Shown one piece after another: positions 38,201 through 44,542 of a stretch of DNA of 64,000 nucleotides. The notes under the pieces are model-generated. The model ran no database searches, was not told the DNA's origin, and saw only the letters and a program-made list of their open reading frames with translations. The first letter of the stretch is position 1. Each line of letters opens with the position of its first letter. Position numbers and translations under genes: made by a program. This stretch comes from a bacterium (GTDB lineage Bacteria; SZUA-182; DTGQ01): assembly GCA_023512255.1 (NCBI GenBank), contig JAILZY010000010.1, positions 4,693 to 68,692 on the forward strand, given 5' to 3'.

Positions 38201-38407
38201 GATGCGCTCATAGTGTTCAAGTGTTACCTTGGATCAGGACCTTGCGGCGATTGCGCTGATGTTGATGGCAACGGCAGTGTTACTCCGGCTGATGCCCTGT
38301 GTCTGTTCAAGAAATACCTGGGTCAGCCTTCTTGTCTGGATAACCTTATTAAGCTTAATGCTCAAAATAAGGGAACCTTTGCCGTAAGTGGAAAATCAGA
38401 CGCCTAA
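32282..38407 (+). CDS. Giant secreted Cys/Trp repeat protein with propeller, two cohesin-like domains and dockerin
   Basis: I place the start at ATG 32282, which has AAAGGAG upstream; a GTG at 32228 is in frame. The 2041-residue precursor has a signal peptide (core LVLFTIIALSV). In order it has: a TolB/PD40-type propeller with repeats such as GNIIVWQDDRNGNWDIYGYD (about 40-360), a linker and a Cys-rich patch (about 560-605), a domain of about 220 residues of beta type, then the array (about 837-1564) of 26 WC(R/W/P)PCP and 13 CCP(L/V) units. An unrelated domain of about 75 residues interrupts the array (35660-35880). After it come a cohesin-like domain (37000-37385), a HYR-like domain (37386-37750), a second cohesin-like domain (37770-38155) and a type I dockerin with two EF-hand-like loops (38156-38335). 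It must be exported; dockerin-cohesin binding suggests assembly with partners or itself. The array's function is unknown. Confidence 0.85.
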   Translation: MSKVKDNWWAKLVSSSCLVLFTIIALSVGCMGIWVSKTEAGGVNLSLSGQAIYPQPVDQEVPEIYGTKVVWMQQGNDYYYKVFLGDLETGTSRQLGSSPAAEKYPAIWENKVIWMDYRSIMDDPTVENKYAYIFKYYDMYGYDLEKNQEFPICTNPEWQGYGDIQKDRVVYADMRTGSPDIFLYDLRSSQEYAICIHPAWQGNPVIYDNYVIWMDERSGNYDIYGLDLATGKEFPICTAADNQAYPAISGTKVVWQDKRSGNDDIYLYDLATKQEIAICTHPGKQQVPDICGNIIVWQDDRNGNWDIYGYDLTTYQEFQITNQSGDETFPAISGDRIVWVDSRSGHKNIYAATLPSGFAPQANNQVRNRESITAASSLGDSITAMSFAASSLASSIATTIAPNIEILIPELIPEITIPAITSPIIEVPKTGPSIIGYENSGCKKEITSTTIRAPEEEKFTYKYQDNILYLFHENASYNCCIEEIAITMEVVGNIINIYEDERLEGGGCRCLCTYDITTKIGCLEPGTYEVKFFNKQTGKLLGVIKEVVIPPIPCLLSAAAPVQKCCPLPCTDPINRCCPYASAVPEQRCVVCPVPWWPCPCSYFDDMEQDTWTFSRGISSSSSISTPLPPPPIQEIDYSTAQYVSPKRSIWAYVASYLETATDASITGAGYRTLGEGAELATASSTSASLAAAANARVSASRSFELCGCENLKLKLSYQIRYSISKINQYLYRRVAVEVMAYDAAGNQMGKRTYVLFRNPIQVLSQEDIDIVLPAQSAWQTLARSLQKDIPIKWCEARKLQVILKAEGYFPAGQGDFVETFWDDLAIEGQNCNIILPCCPLAQAEVGAADALWCRPCPVATTTAASQALWCWPCPVASVDAASADALWCRPCPYEIHMPDGTIRRCCPVATTTAANQALWCWPCPIATGVEVNVQSWCCPLAKAEVDTQVLWCRPCPVATQLDNNLIRWCCPLAKAEVDSQSLWCWPCPYVVEKDGQLTRWCCPVAQNVDTQLWCRPCPYPKATDKELNIYCCPVATATAAGQAMWCRPCPLASDVADEALKLWCCPLAQAEVGAADALWCRPCPVATTTAAGQALWCWPCPVASVDAASADALWCRPCPVPITPLPDNCLIGTVKEIQHHVSVGRSDLKVVDESGNIREISVPLTQAENLKVGDKVKVCIETDKNGEIISITIEKYDPNAQVVPPAQICCPLAQAEVGAADALWCRPCPIASVDAASADALWCRPCPVATTTAAGQALWCWPCPIASVDAASADALWCRPCPYEIHMPDGTIRRCCPVATATAANQALWCRPCPVAYVDAASADALWCRPCPVATTTADGQALWCRPCPVATQLDNNLIRWCCPLAKAEVDSQSLWCWPCPYVVEKDGQLTRWCCPVAQNVDTQLWCRPCPYPKATDKELNIYCCPVATATAAGQAMWCRPCPLASDVADEALKLWCCPLAQAEVGAADALWCRPCPVATTTAAGQALWCWPCPIASVDAASTDALWCPPCPVATTTAAGQALWCRPCPVASVDAASADALWCRPCPVATTTAAGQALWCQPGVVTECLEETSGALDIEGAQADVGDEVKIKIRIQNAPGVVSSFGFEVIYRSDILEYQGFERGNLVLSFPMIDVSPSGPDRLKVGGLSANPIPQGASGSVVVLKFKVIGGVKDECYPLSLENLVDDLVKFSKTGGCLCIKDTVPPQITCPGDRVIGQINSDGTPADDPEVVAFLAEAKAWDAVDGEVAVSATFQFDQTSGVTSTSEPVPGAEIIIDADDQAKIFSGNPLILPPGQTTVIFTARDKAGNSSSCTATITIQPMVCEEDESGQLDIKGTEGRIGEEVKIPIRIQNAPGAISALGFEVSYKPSVLEYVGFERGSLAASFSVFDVNPIASGRLIVGGYSTRGIPQGASGDLLILKFKVKDGMEGGCYPLKLDGLTDDVVNFTASPGCFCIKSCNGDQNGDGVITPADALIVFKCYLGSGPCGDCADVDGNGSVTPADALCLFKKYLGQPSCLDNLIKLNAQNKGTFAVSGKSDA
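35133..35514 (+). repeat. 382-bp direct repeat within the array, copy 1
   Basis: By line-by-line reading this stretch is identical to 36312-36693 (offset 1179). The first difference at the right edge is C at 35515 against T at 36694. It covers the units carrying ATQLDNNLIR, YVVEKDGQLTR and YPKATDKELNIY. Identity over 382 bases points to very recent duplication or gene conversion. Confidence 0.85.
36312..36693 (+). repeat. 382-bp direct repeat within the array, copy 2
   Basis: This is the second copy of the 35133-35514 segment, in the same reading frame and orientation. The 1179-base offset is a multiple of three, so recombination between the copies would delete or add 393 codons without a frameshift. 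Confidence 0.85.
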
Positions 38408-38438
38408 AGATTACTATTAGCTCTGAAGATCAGACAGC

Positions 38439-38476
38439 GAGAGGGCGATCCCAACAGGGGCCGCCCTCTCTTTTTT
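38439..38476 (+). terminator. Intrinsic terminator of the giant gene
   Basis: GAGAGGGCG and CGCCCTCTC form a 9-bp GC-rich stem around a 14-base loop, followed directly by TTTTTT. It lies 32 bases past the giant gene's stop. This is the clearest intrinsic terminator in the window. Confidence 0.9.
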
Positions 38477-38620
38477 CCCCATCCACAAATTATAAAATCC
38501 ATGCTCCATATTTTGACAAAAAAAGATACTTATGATAAATTTTAGCGGTAAATTTTCAAAATCTATAATTAACAACATCAACCAATTAATTACTTTTCCA
38601 AAGAGGAAGATAGAATCGGT

Positions 38621-39025
38621 ATGATCATCCAGACAGAGGTATCTTGGCAAAATTTTGATTTACCCTCTCTTCTGCAAAGGTTCGAGCAGAAGGAGAGCTA
38701 TCTGACGGGAAGTATCATTATCCATCGGGGGAAGGTAAAATCTCCGGGCAAGAAAGTAACTCATCTCTCTTCGGTCATGCTGAAAGAGCGGCTTGAGGGA
38801 TCTGGCCAACAAGAATTAGCCAAAATCGCAGATGAGGCCGCGGCGAAATTTCCTCACCTTCAGCAGATTTATATCAACCATAGATTGGGAGAGGCCAAAG
38901 TGGGCGATGATATTCTCCTGCTTATTGTTTCGGCTGCGGACCGCAGAAGCGCTTTTTCCGCTGCCCAATGGATAGTCGATGAAATAAAGAAAGAAAAGAT
39001 CATTACCTTGACCGAGATAGCCTGA
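38621..39025 (+). CDS. MoaE-like protein lacking the usual C-terminal lysine motif
   Basis: The sequence resembles the large subunit of molybdopterin synthase: GKKVTHLSSVMLKERL, then QELAKIADEAAAKFPHLQQIYINHRLGEAKVGDDILLLIVSAADRR in pieces, then AFSAAQWIVDEIKKE. In MoaE that helix is followed by a Pro-x-Trp-Lys-(Lys/Arg)-Glu motif with a catalytic lysine. Here the end is KIITLTEIA, so the motif is missing, and the protein is a little short (134 residues). It may have another role or low activity. No moaD, moaA or moaC is nearby. It is followed after 22 bases by a response regulator gene. A weak GAGGAAG ribosome site precedes the ATG. Confidence 0.7.
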   Translation: MIIQTEVSWQNFDLPSLLQRFEQKESYLTGSIIIHRGKVKSPGKKVTHLSSVMLKERLEGSGQQELAKIADEAAAKFPHLQQIYINHRLGEAKVGDDILLLIVSAADRRSAFSAAQWIVDEIKKEKIITLTEIA

Positions 39026-39047
39026 AAAAGCGTGGAGAGATGAAGAC

Positions 39048-39983
39048 ATGGAACAGAAAAGGGACTGTCCCAAAACCAAAATACTCATGGTGGATGATGA
39101 GCCTACGATTGTAAGCATCTACCAGCACTTATACCAAGAAAATCTGTTCCCTTGGTTTGATTCGAGAATCACCGTATCAACAGCTAATTCAGGAGATCGG
39201 GCTTTAGATCTTCTTCAGAGAGAGCGGTTTGATTTACTGGTTACTGATTTTAACCATCCCGGGCCAAGCGGCATCGAGTTTATCGGTGCAGTCAAAAAGA
39301 TATGCCCTGAGCTACCCATTATTGTCTGCTCTGGACTAAACAGCGTAGGCGCTCGGATTAAAGAGTTATTCTCTGCCGGGGTGAAGGATTTTCTCTCAAA
39401 GCCTTTTCATATCTCCGAGCTTAGTCAGGCAATTTACCGCGTTCTAATCGAGGATAAGACAGGCTCATTCTATATAAGGCAATGTATGGCTAGCCTCTGC
39501 GGTCATATCTCTTTTCTGCTGGCACCGAAGGCTAAATTGGAATGGGGTCTGATACGGCTCAGCAGACAGCCGGATTCGCTCAAGATTGAAGATTGTAGTG
39601 AGGCGCTGATACTGGGGTATAAAATTTCACCTCCGCCATATTTGGCTAAGGCGGCGGAAGTTATCGGCGATTTTCCCCTAGAGCGGTTTATTTCAGCAAC
39701 CCTAGAGTGTATTCAAAGGCAAGATGTGGTAGCTTTGGATTTTCCCCCTGTTCAGATCGTTAACAAAGATGACCATCAGGCCATAACAACCATGAATCTT
39801 TCTACCTTGGCTTGCATTCCCCCTCCTCCTCAATTATCAAAGATAGATTGCATTCATCTTTTCCCTCACTCTTTTGATTGTTCGCTGCCGGCGAACTGGA
39901 GCAATATTCTGAAAGGGGTAAAAAAAGAGCTCTCTTCCTACTTTCACCCTATTTATGGCCTCACTTATGGCCTCAGCGCATAA
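39048..39983 (+). CDS. Response regulator with an unrecognised C-terminal domain
   Basis: An N-terminal receiver (about 10-135) has the acidic pair in ILMVDDEPT, the phosphoacceptor Asp in LLVTDFNHPGPSG (about 62) and the Lys in DFLSKPFHISEL. The Met-Pro usually after the Asp is replaced by Asn-His-Pro. The remaining 170 residues contain no HTH, GGDEF, EAL or kinase motif I recognise. They include a proline-rich patch (CIPPPPQLS). The C-terminal codons overlap the start region of the sulfatase-TPR gene by 29 bases. Confidence 0.82.
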   Translation: MEQKRDCPKTKILMVDDEPTIVSIYQHLYQENLFPWFDSRITVSTANSGDRALDLLQRERFDLLVTDFNHPGPSGIEFIGAVKKICPELPIIVCSGLNSVGARIKELFSAGVKDFLSKPFHISELSQAIYRVLIEDKTGSFYIRQCMASLCGHISFLLAPKAKLEWGLIRLSRQPDSLKIEDCSEALILGYKISPPPYLAKAAEVIGDFPLERFISATLECIQRQDVVALDFPPVQIVNKDDHQAITTMNLSTLACIPPPPQLSKIDCIHLFPHSFDCSLPANWSNILKGVKKELSSYFHPIYGLTYGLSA

Positions 39984-42900
39984 AAAAATCATGCCCGAAA
40001 AAAATTCCCCATTCCTCTTATGGTTTTCCTTACTCTTCATCTGCCTCTTCATCTTCTTTCTCCTTTGCTGTCCAGCCCAGGCAGAGAAGCAGCCTTTGGG
40101 CAATGTGCTGCTGATCACCATTGATACCCTGCGGGCAGACCACCTTGGCTGCTTTGGATATCGGGTTATTCAAACCCCTAATATTGATTCCCTGGCTAGG
40201 CAGGGAGTGCTATTTCAGCAGACCTTTACTCCGGTTCCGATTACTCTTCCCTCACATGCTTCCATTTTTACCGGCCTCTATCCCTACCAGCACGGAGTCT
40301 TGGATAACGGCTCGTTTTCCCTGAAAAAAGAAGCTATCACCCTGGCCGAGATTCTGAAGAATAGTGGATATAAGACCGCAGCCTTTGTAGGGGCCTTTGT
40401 CCTTGATTCGATCTTTGGCCTGGATCAGGGATTTGACGATTACGATGACTATATGCCTAAGCAGGATGACCATACGGCTAAGCAGGATAAAGTGATGGCT
40501 ATTCACTTCGCCGAGCGACCGGCTAGCCAAGTAACCGAGAGAGCCATTTCCTGGCTCAGGAAGCAGCAGGTGGCAAAAGCCGCGCCTTGCCCCTTTTTCC
40601 TCTGGCTCCACTACTTTGAGCCTCATGCACCCTATGAGCCGCCTGAGCCATTTAAAAGCCGCTACAGCCACTCTGCCTATGATGGGGAAATAGCCGCGGT
40701 TGATCATTGGCTCGGTATCTTGGTGCAGGAATTGAAAAGGCTGGGGCTTTTTGACAAGATCCTCATTGTGGTTACGGCTGATCATGGAGAGGGGCTGGGG
40801 GAGCATCAGGAGAGCACTCACGGAAACTTTCTCTACGATTCCACGCTCAGGGTACCTCTTATTTTCAAGCTTCCGCAAAGCCGATTCTTTGGCCTTATCC
40901 CAAAGCGGATAAATTCCCTTACTAGAACTATAGATGTTATGCCGACCATTCTTGACCTGCTTGGACTCTCAGCCCATATCCCGCAAGGGATCGATGGCCA
41001 GAGTTTGCTGCCGCTCATTCAGGAGGAGAGAGCCTGGAGCCGAGGAGCCACAGGGTCGGAAGGAGGCAAAGATTTTGAAGATGTTAAGGGATTTGAAGAC
41101 CTTAGGGGAAAAGATTTAAAAGGAGACAAGGGGAGAGGAGATAAAAGAGATAGGAGAGGAGATAAAAGAGACAAAAGAAATGATAGCGATAAAGGAGATG
41201 ATGGCGCCGGGCGGCGATACCTTTTGTGCGAAACCTATTATCCTTTTTTTCACTATGGATGGAGCCCTGAATTTGGTTTGCGTACAGAGGAGTGGAAATA
41301 TATCGAGGCGCCAAAACCAGAGCTTTATTATCTGAAAGATGATCCGGGAGAGAGGGTTAATCTCTATGAGCCAAAGCATCCTGTGGTTTCAGAGCTTCGC
41401 CTTCGGATGGAGAGGGGGCGAGTTGAGAGGGACCGAGATTTTAGGAAAATTTCACCCTCTGCTTCCTCCGCTCCTCCTAAACTCACTCAGTTGATGAGAG
41501 AGCAGCTTGCAAGCCTTGGTTATCTTCAGGTCAATAGCTTGTCTTCTTTCGGGAAATTGGCCAGACTGCCGGATGTCAAGGACAGGGTAGCTGTGCTTCA
41601 AGGTATTGATGAGGCAGTTTCGGCCATAAGCCAAGGTAGGTATCAGGAGGCGCTCGGGAAGCTAACCTCAATCCTTCGCTCTGATTCGGAAAATATTTCC
41701 GCGCTCCTCTATCAGGCCTGCCTATATCGCAAGCTGGGCCAGTATCCTTTGGCCATAGCCGCTTTTAGGAAAATTCTGGCCATAGATCCCACTCATATTG
41801 ATATTCATAATCACTTGGGCACTATTTACCATGAGATGCACGATCCCAATCAGGCTATCCGAGAATTTCTCCAGGAGATCAAACTCCACCCCAATCATGT
41901 CGAAGCTCATTATAATCTGGCCTTAGAGTATGCTGATCAGGGGAAAATCAAAAAAGCCCTGGAAAGTGTGCTCTCGGTGCTTCGGCTAGATCAGACCTAT
42001 GCCGAGGGGTATAATCTGCGGGGCAAGCTCAGGATCCGAGAGGGAAATATAGTTGGAGCAGAGGAGGATTTTCAAAAGGCGATTGCTCTCTTTCCTGAAT
42101 GTGCTGATGCTCATAATAATCTTGGTGTTCTCTACGGCCAGCAGGGAAAGCTGGCTCAGGCAATCAGAGAGCTGACTGTGGCCAAAAGCTTTGATCCTCA
42201 GAACGCGGCTATTTTGGTTAACCTAGCTAATGTCTGTCTTCAGCAAAACCAATTTAGCTTAGCTGAGGAGCATCTTCAGCAGGCGCTTGTCTTGCAGCCG
42301 GCCTCAATTGAGGCAAAAGAGGCGCTCGGCCGCGTTTTCCTTCAGGCGGGGCGCACCGAAAAGGCTAGGGAGTTGCTAGAGCAGGTAGTGAAAACCTGTC
42401 CGCATCGGGCTAAAAGCAGGCTATTGCTTGGCCAGGTTTATACAATCCAGGGTTTGGGGCCAAATGCCCGAAAAGAATTGGAAGAGGCTATTCGACTCGA
42501 TCCTCAAGATGAGCAGGCCTATGTTAAGCTGGCTAATCTGCTATTTCAGCAGGGGGATGTGTCCGCGGCCCTCAGCAGATGGGAAAAGGCCATTAGCCTG
42601 AATCCCAAAAATCTTGAGGCTTACCATAACCTTGGGGTTGCCTTATACCAGCAGGGAAAGATGAGCGAGGCGGTTAAGAGCTGGGAGAGTGCTCTTCGGC
42701 TAGATCCCAATTCTGCCGCGGTACGTCTTCATCTTGGCTCGGCTAGGTTTCAGCAGGGGAAGATCCAAGCGGCTATTTCAGAGTGGAAAAAGGTGTTAGC
42801 GATTGAGCCTGGGAACTTTGAGGCCCTATCAAACCTTGGCTCGGCCTATATTAGGCAGGGAGATGTGGAAGAGGCGAAGCGATATTGGCAAAAAGCGGTA

Positions 42901-43089
42901 GAGATCAGACCGCAGAGTGCGGATCTACACTTCAATTTAGCTATCCTCTTTTTGCAGCAGGGAATGATGGCTGAAGGAGAAAGCGAACTTATCAAAGTGC
43001 TCAAGATCAATCCCCACTATCCCAAGGCCCCTGAGCTGCTGGAGAGGGCCAGAGCAGGGAGGAGGGCCAGAGGGGGGACTTGGCAGTGA
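39955..43089 (+). CDS. Membrane-anchored sulfatase/phosphatase-fold protein with TPR array
   Basis: An N-terminal hydrophobic segment (LLWFSLLFICLFIFFLLCC) acts as signal or anchor. An alkaline phosphatase/sulfatase-fold domain (about 45-430) follows, with metal ligands in LLITIDTLRADHLG and VTADHGEGLGEH. The nucleophile position reads TLPSHAS, so Thr stands where formylglycine sulfatases have Cys or Ser. This resembles LtaS-type phosphoglycerol transferases or phosphatases more than sulfatases. A Lys/Asp/Arg/Gly-rich insertion (about 360-420) interrupts the domain. About 14 TPRs (about 535-1035) follow. The start could be ATG 39955, 39967 or 39991 (MPEKNSPF); none has a clear ribosome site. 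The gene overlaps neighbours at both ends. Confidence 0.85.
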   Translation: MASLMASAHKKIMPEKNSPFLLWFSLLFICLFIFFLLCCPAQAEKQPLGNVLLITIDTLRADHLGCFGYRVIQTPNIDSLARQGVLFQQTFTPVPITLPSHASIFTGLYPYQHGVLDNGSFSLKKEAITLAEILKNSGYKTAAFVGAFVLDSIFGLDQGFDDYDDYMPKQDDHTAKQDKVMAIHFAERPASQVTERAISWLRKQQVAKAAPCPFFLWLHYFEPHAPYEPPEPFKSRYSHSAYDGEIAAVDHWLGILVQELKRLGLFDKILIVVTADHGEGLGEHQESTHGNFLYDSTLRVPLIFKLPQSRFFGLIPKRINSLTRTIDVMPTILDLLGLSAHIPQGIDGQSLLPLIQEERAWSRGATGSEGGKDFEDVKGFEDLRGKDLKGDKGRGDKRDRRGDKRDKRNDSDKGDDGAGRRYLLCETYYPFFHYGWSPEFGLRTEEWKYIEAPKPELYYLKDDPGERVNLYEPKHPVVSELRLRMERGRVERDRDFRKISPSASSAPPKLTQLMREQLASLGYLQVNSLSSFGKLARLPDVKDRVAVLQGIDEAVSAISQGRYQEALGKLTSILRSDSENISALLYQACLYRKLGQYPLAIAAFRKILAIDPTHIDIHNHLGTIYHEMHDPNQAIREFLQEIKLHPNHVEAHYNLALEYADQGKIKKALESVLSVLRLDQTYAEGYNLRGKLRIREGNIVGAEEDFQKAIALFPECADAHNNLGVLYGQQGKLAQAIRELTVAKSFDPQNAAILVNLANVCLQQNQFSLAEEHLQQALVLQPASIEAKEALGRVFLQAGRTEKARELLEQVVKTCPHRAKSRLLLGQVYTIQGLGPNARKELEEAIRLDPQDEQAYVKLANLLFQQGDVSAALSRWEKAISLNPKNLEAYHNLGVALYQQGKMSEAVKSWESALRLDPNSAAVRLHLGSARFQQGKIQAAISEWKKVLAIEPGNFEALSNLGSAYIRQGDVEEAKRYWQKAVEIRPQSADLHFNLAILFLQQGMMAEGESELIKVLKINPHYPKAPELLERARAGRRARGGTWQ

Positions 43090-43739
43090 TCTTGCTTTCC
43101 ATGACCAATACCTGGGGGACCAATATCTGGGCAACCAATACCCCCAATATCTATGTGATCACTATCTATGTAGCTATTTTGCTTTGTGTCTGCACCCTGG
43201 TTTTGTTGGCCCCTCTTTCTTTGAAAGTCAACAGTCGTGAGCATGAATATGCCGTAAGCTTAGGCTGGATATTCCAAATCAGCTCTGAGGCGCCTCAACA
43301 TCCGACTTGGCTGCGGTTTTCTCTCTTTGGCTGCTCATGGATCAGGGAAATCAGGTGGCCTGCGAGGTGGGACTTGAGTCAGCTAACCCAAAGCGGGAAG
43401 GTATGGATGGGTCGTCTGATTCAGGATGGAGAGACTTTCTTGGCCGTGGCTGCCAGACTTAAAGGGGCATTTTTCAGCCTAATGCAGCTTGCTAGCCAAA
43501 GAGTAGACATCAGCCTAGATGCCTCCGATGCTATGGCCAATGCTATTCTTGGGATTATTTTTACTCATTGGACGCTCAGGGGAGTTAGGGTAAGGGTGAA
43601 TTACTTAGGAGAAAATTGGCTAGTCGGCTACTTCAGGCTCCGTCTGTGGGTATTAATCTGGGTAGGTTTAAAATTTTTCCTTTCCCGGCCAGTTTTGAAG
43701 CTAGGGAGGGCGGTCTTATGCTCACTAGAGCTTTGGTGA
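43086..43739 (+). CDS. DUF2953/YtfI-like membrane protein
   Basis: This protein of about 217 residues has an N-terminal membrane helix (IYVAILLCVCTLVLLAPLSL) and a second hydrophobic segment near the C-terminus (LWVLIWVGLKFFL). The middle contains VSLGWIFQI and DAMANAILGIIFTHW. Size, topology and position directly before a YtfJ/GerW-type gene match YtfI of Bacillus (DUF2953). GTG 43086 overlaps the previous stop and has AGGGGGG 8 bases upstream; TTG 43080 is also possible. The sequence match is weak and the assignment rests partly on context. Confidence 0.6.
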   Translation: MILLSMTNTWGTNIWATNTPNIYVITIYVAILLCVCTLVLLAPLSLKVNSREHEYAVSLGWIFQISSEAPQHPTWLRFSLFGCSWIREIRWPARWDLSQLTQSGKVWMGRLIQDGETFLAVAARLKGAFFSLMQLASQRVDISLDASDAMANAILGIIFTHWTLRGVRVRVNYLGENWLVGYFRLRLWVLIWVGLKFFLSRPVLKLGRAVLCSLELW

Positions 43740-43784
43740 AGAGGCCAGAAAAGAACCAGAAAAGAATATGAGGAGGCTAGAAAA

Positions 43785-43882
43785 AATGGTTTTTTCGCTA
43801 AGTGCGAGAGCATATCCCAATTATCCAATCAATTTTAGGGGTGTTCAATCAATTGTAGGGGCGGCCCTTGTGTTCGCCCAAA
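43785..43882 (+). repeat. Dispersed GTAGGGGCGG repeat in the YtfI-YtfJ gap
   Basis: CAATCAATT(T/G)TAGGGG occurs twice (43826-43843 and 43846-43863). It is followed by a CGGCCCTTGTGTTCGCCC segment like that at 18190-18247. TTTTTCGCTAAGTGC at 43791 is the inverse of the TTAGCGAAAA core of the 18271/51698 repeat. The 219-base gap holds no convincing gene. Confidence 0.55.
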
Positions 43883-43958
43883 GTGAGTATTTTTCAGCGA
43901 TAAAACCAGAGAATAATAGAGAACCAAAGAATAATATAGGGGGGATAAAAAGATAGAT

Positions 43959-44336
43959 ATGGAAAATCAGACTGTTGAGACGCTGTCCCTTTTATTGCAG
44001 GAGTTTCAAAAATATGGAGCTGCCGATAGTGTGATTGGCAAGGAGCTGCATATCGGAGAGGTAACCATTGTGCCGATCAGCAAGCTTAGCCTAGGAGTTG
44101 GGGCAGGGGCAAGCACAAGCAGTAAAAAGGGAGAGGAGAAGGGGGGAGGATGTGGGGGCGGGCTTAAAGTGGAGCCGATAGCTTTTTTGGTGGTTCAAAA
44201 GGAGCGGGTTTCTCTGCTTGGTTTGGGAAAGAAAGGTCCGCTTGATGCGCTCTCTGAGCAAATACCGGATTTGATTGACAAATGGATAGGGAAAAGAGCT
44301 TCTCCCGCGCCGGCTGACAGAGAGAAGGAAGGGTAA
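43959..44336 (+). CDS. YtfJ/GerW-family protein
   Basis: The family pattern is clear: HIGEVTIVPISKLSLGVGAG, a Gly/Lys/Ser-rich loop (GGGCGGG) and LKVEPIAFLVVQKERVSLL. In Bacillus YtfJ (GerW) is a sporulation-associated protein, but homologues occur widely in non-sporulating bacteria with unknown role. The 125-residue length is normal. It pairs with the YtfI-like gene upstream, as in Firmicutes. I see no other sporulation gene in the window. Confidence 0.85.
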   Translation: MENQTVETLSLLLQEFQKYGAADSVIGKELHIGEVTIVPISKLSLGVGAGASTSSKKGEEKGGGCGGGLKVEPIAFLVVQKERVSLLGLGKKGPLDALSEQIPDLIDKWIGKRASPAPADREKEG

Positions 44337-44356
44337 ATCTTCTACAATTTTCCTTC

Positions 44357-44386
44357 TTGGGTATTGACTGACAAATATGCTATAAT
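44357..44386 (+). promoter_or_regulatory. Sigma-70-type promoter before the pRiA4b ORF-3-like gene
   Basis: TATAAT (44381-44386) is preceded after 18 bases by TTGGGT (44357-44362). A 10-bp tandem duplication (ATCTGAATGA) follows directly. The leader to ATG 44543 would be about 150 bases. Confidence 0.5.
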
Positions 44387-44542
44387 CTGAATGAATCTGA
44401 ATGAATAAAATGGCTGTGCCAGCATGAGTTACATGCTGTCGCTGAAACATCTAGTTAACTTTAGTATATTTTGGCGGCAGAGGCCTCCCTAAATTATTTC
44501 GATCAAGCAAAAATATCCAAAGACATAGAAAGGATAAAAAAA

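Noticed and set aside
43768-43956. 62-codon ORF between the YtfI-like and YtfJ genes
   Set aside because: It consists largely of the dispersed repeat and has no family match or ribosome site.
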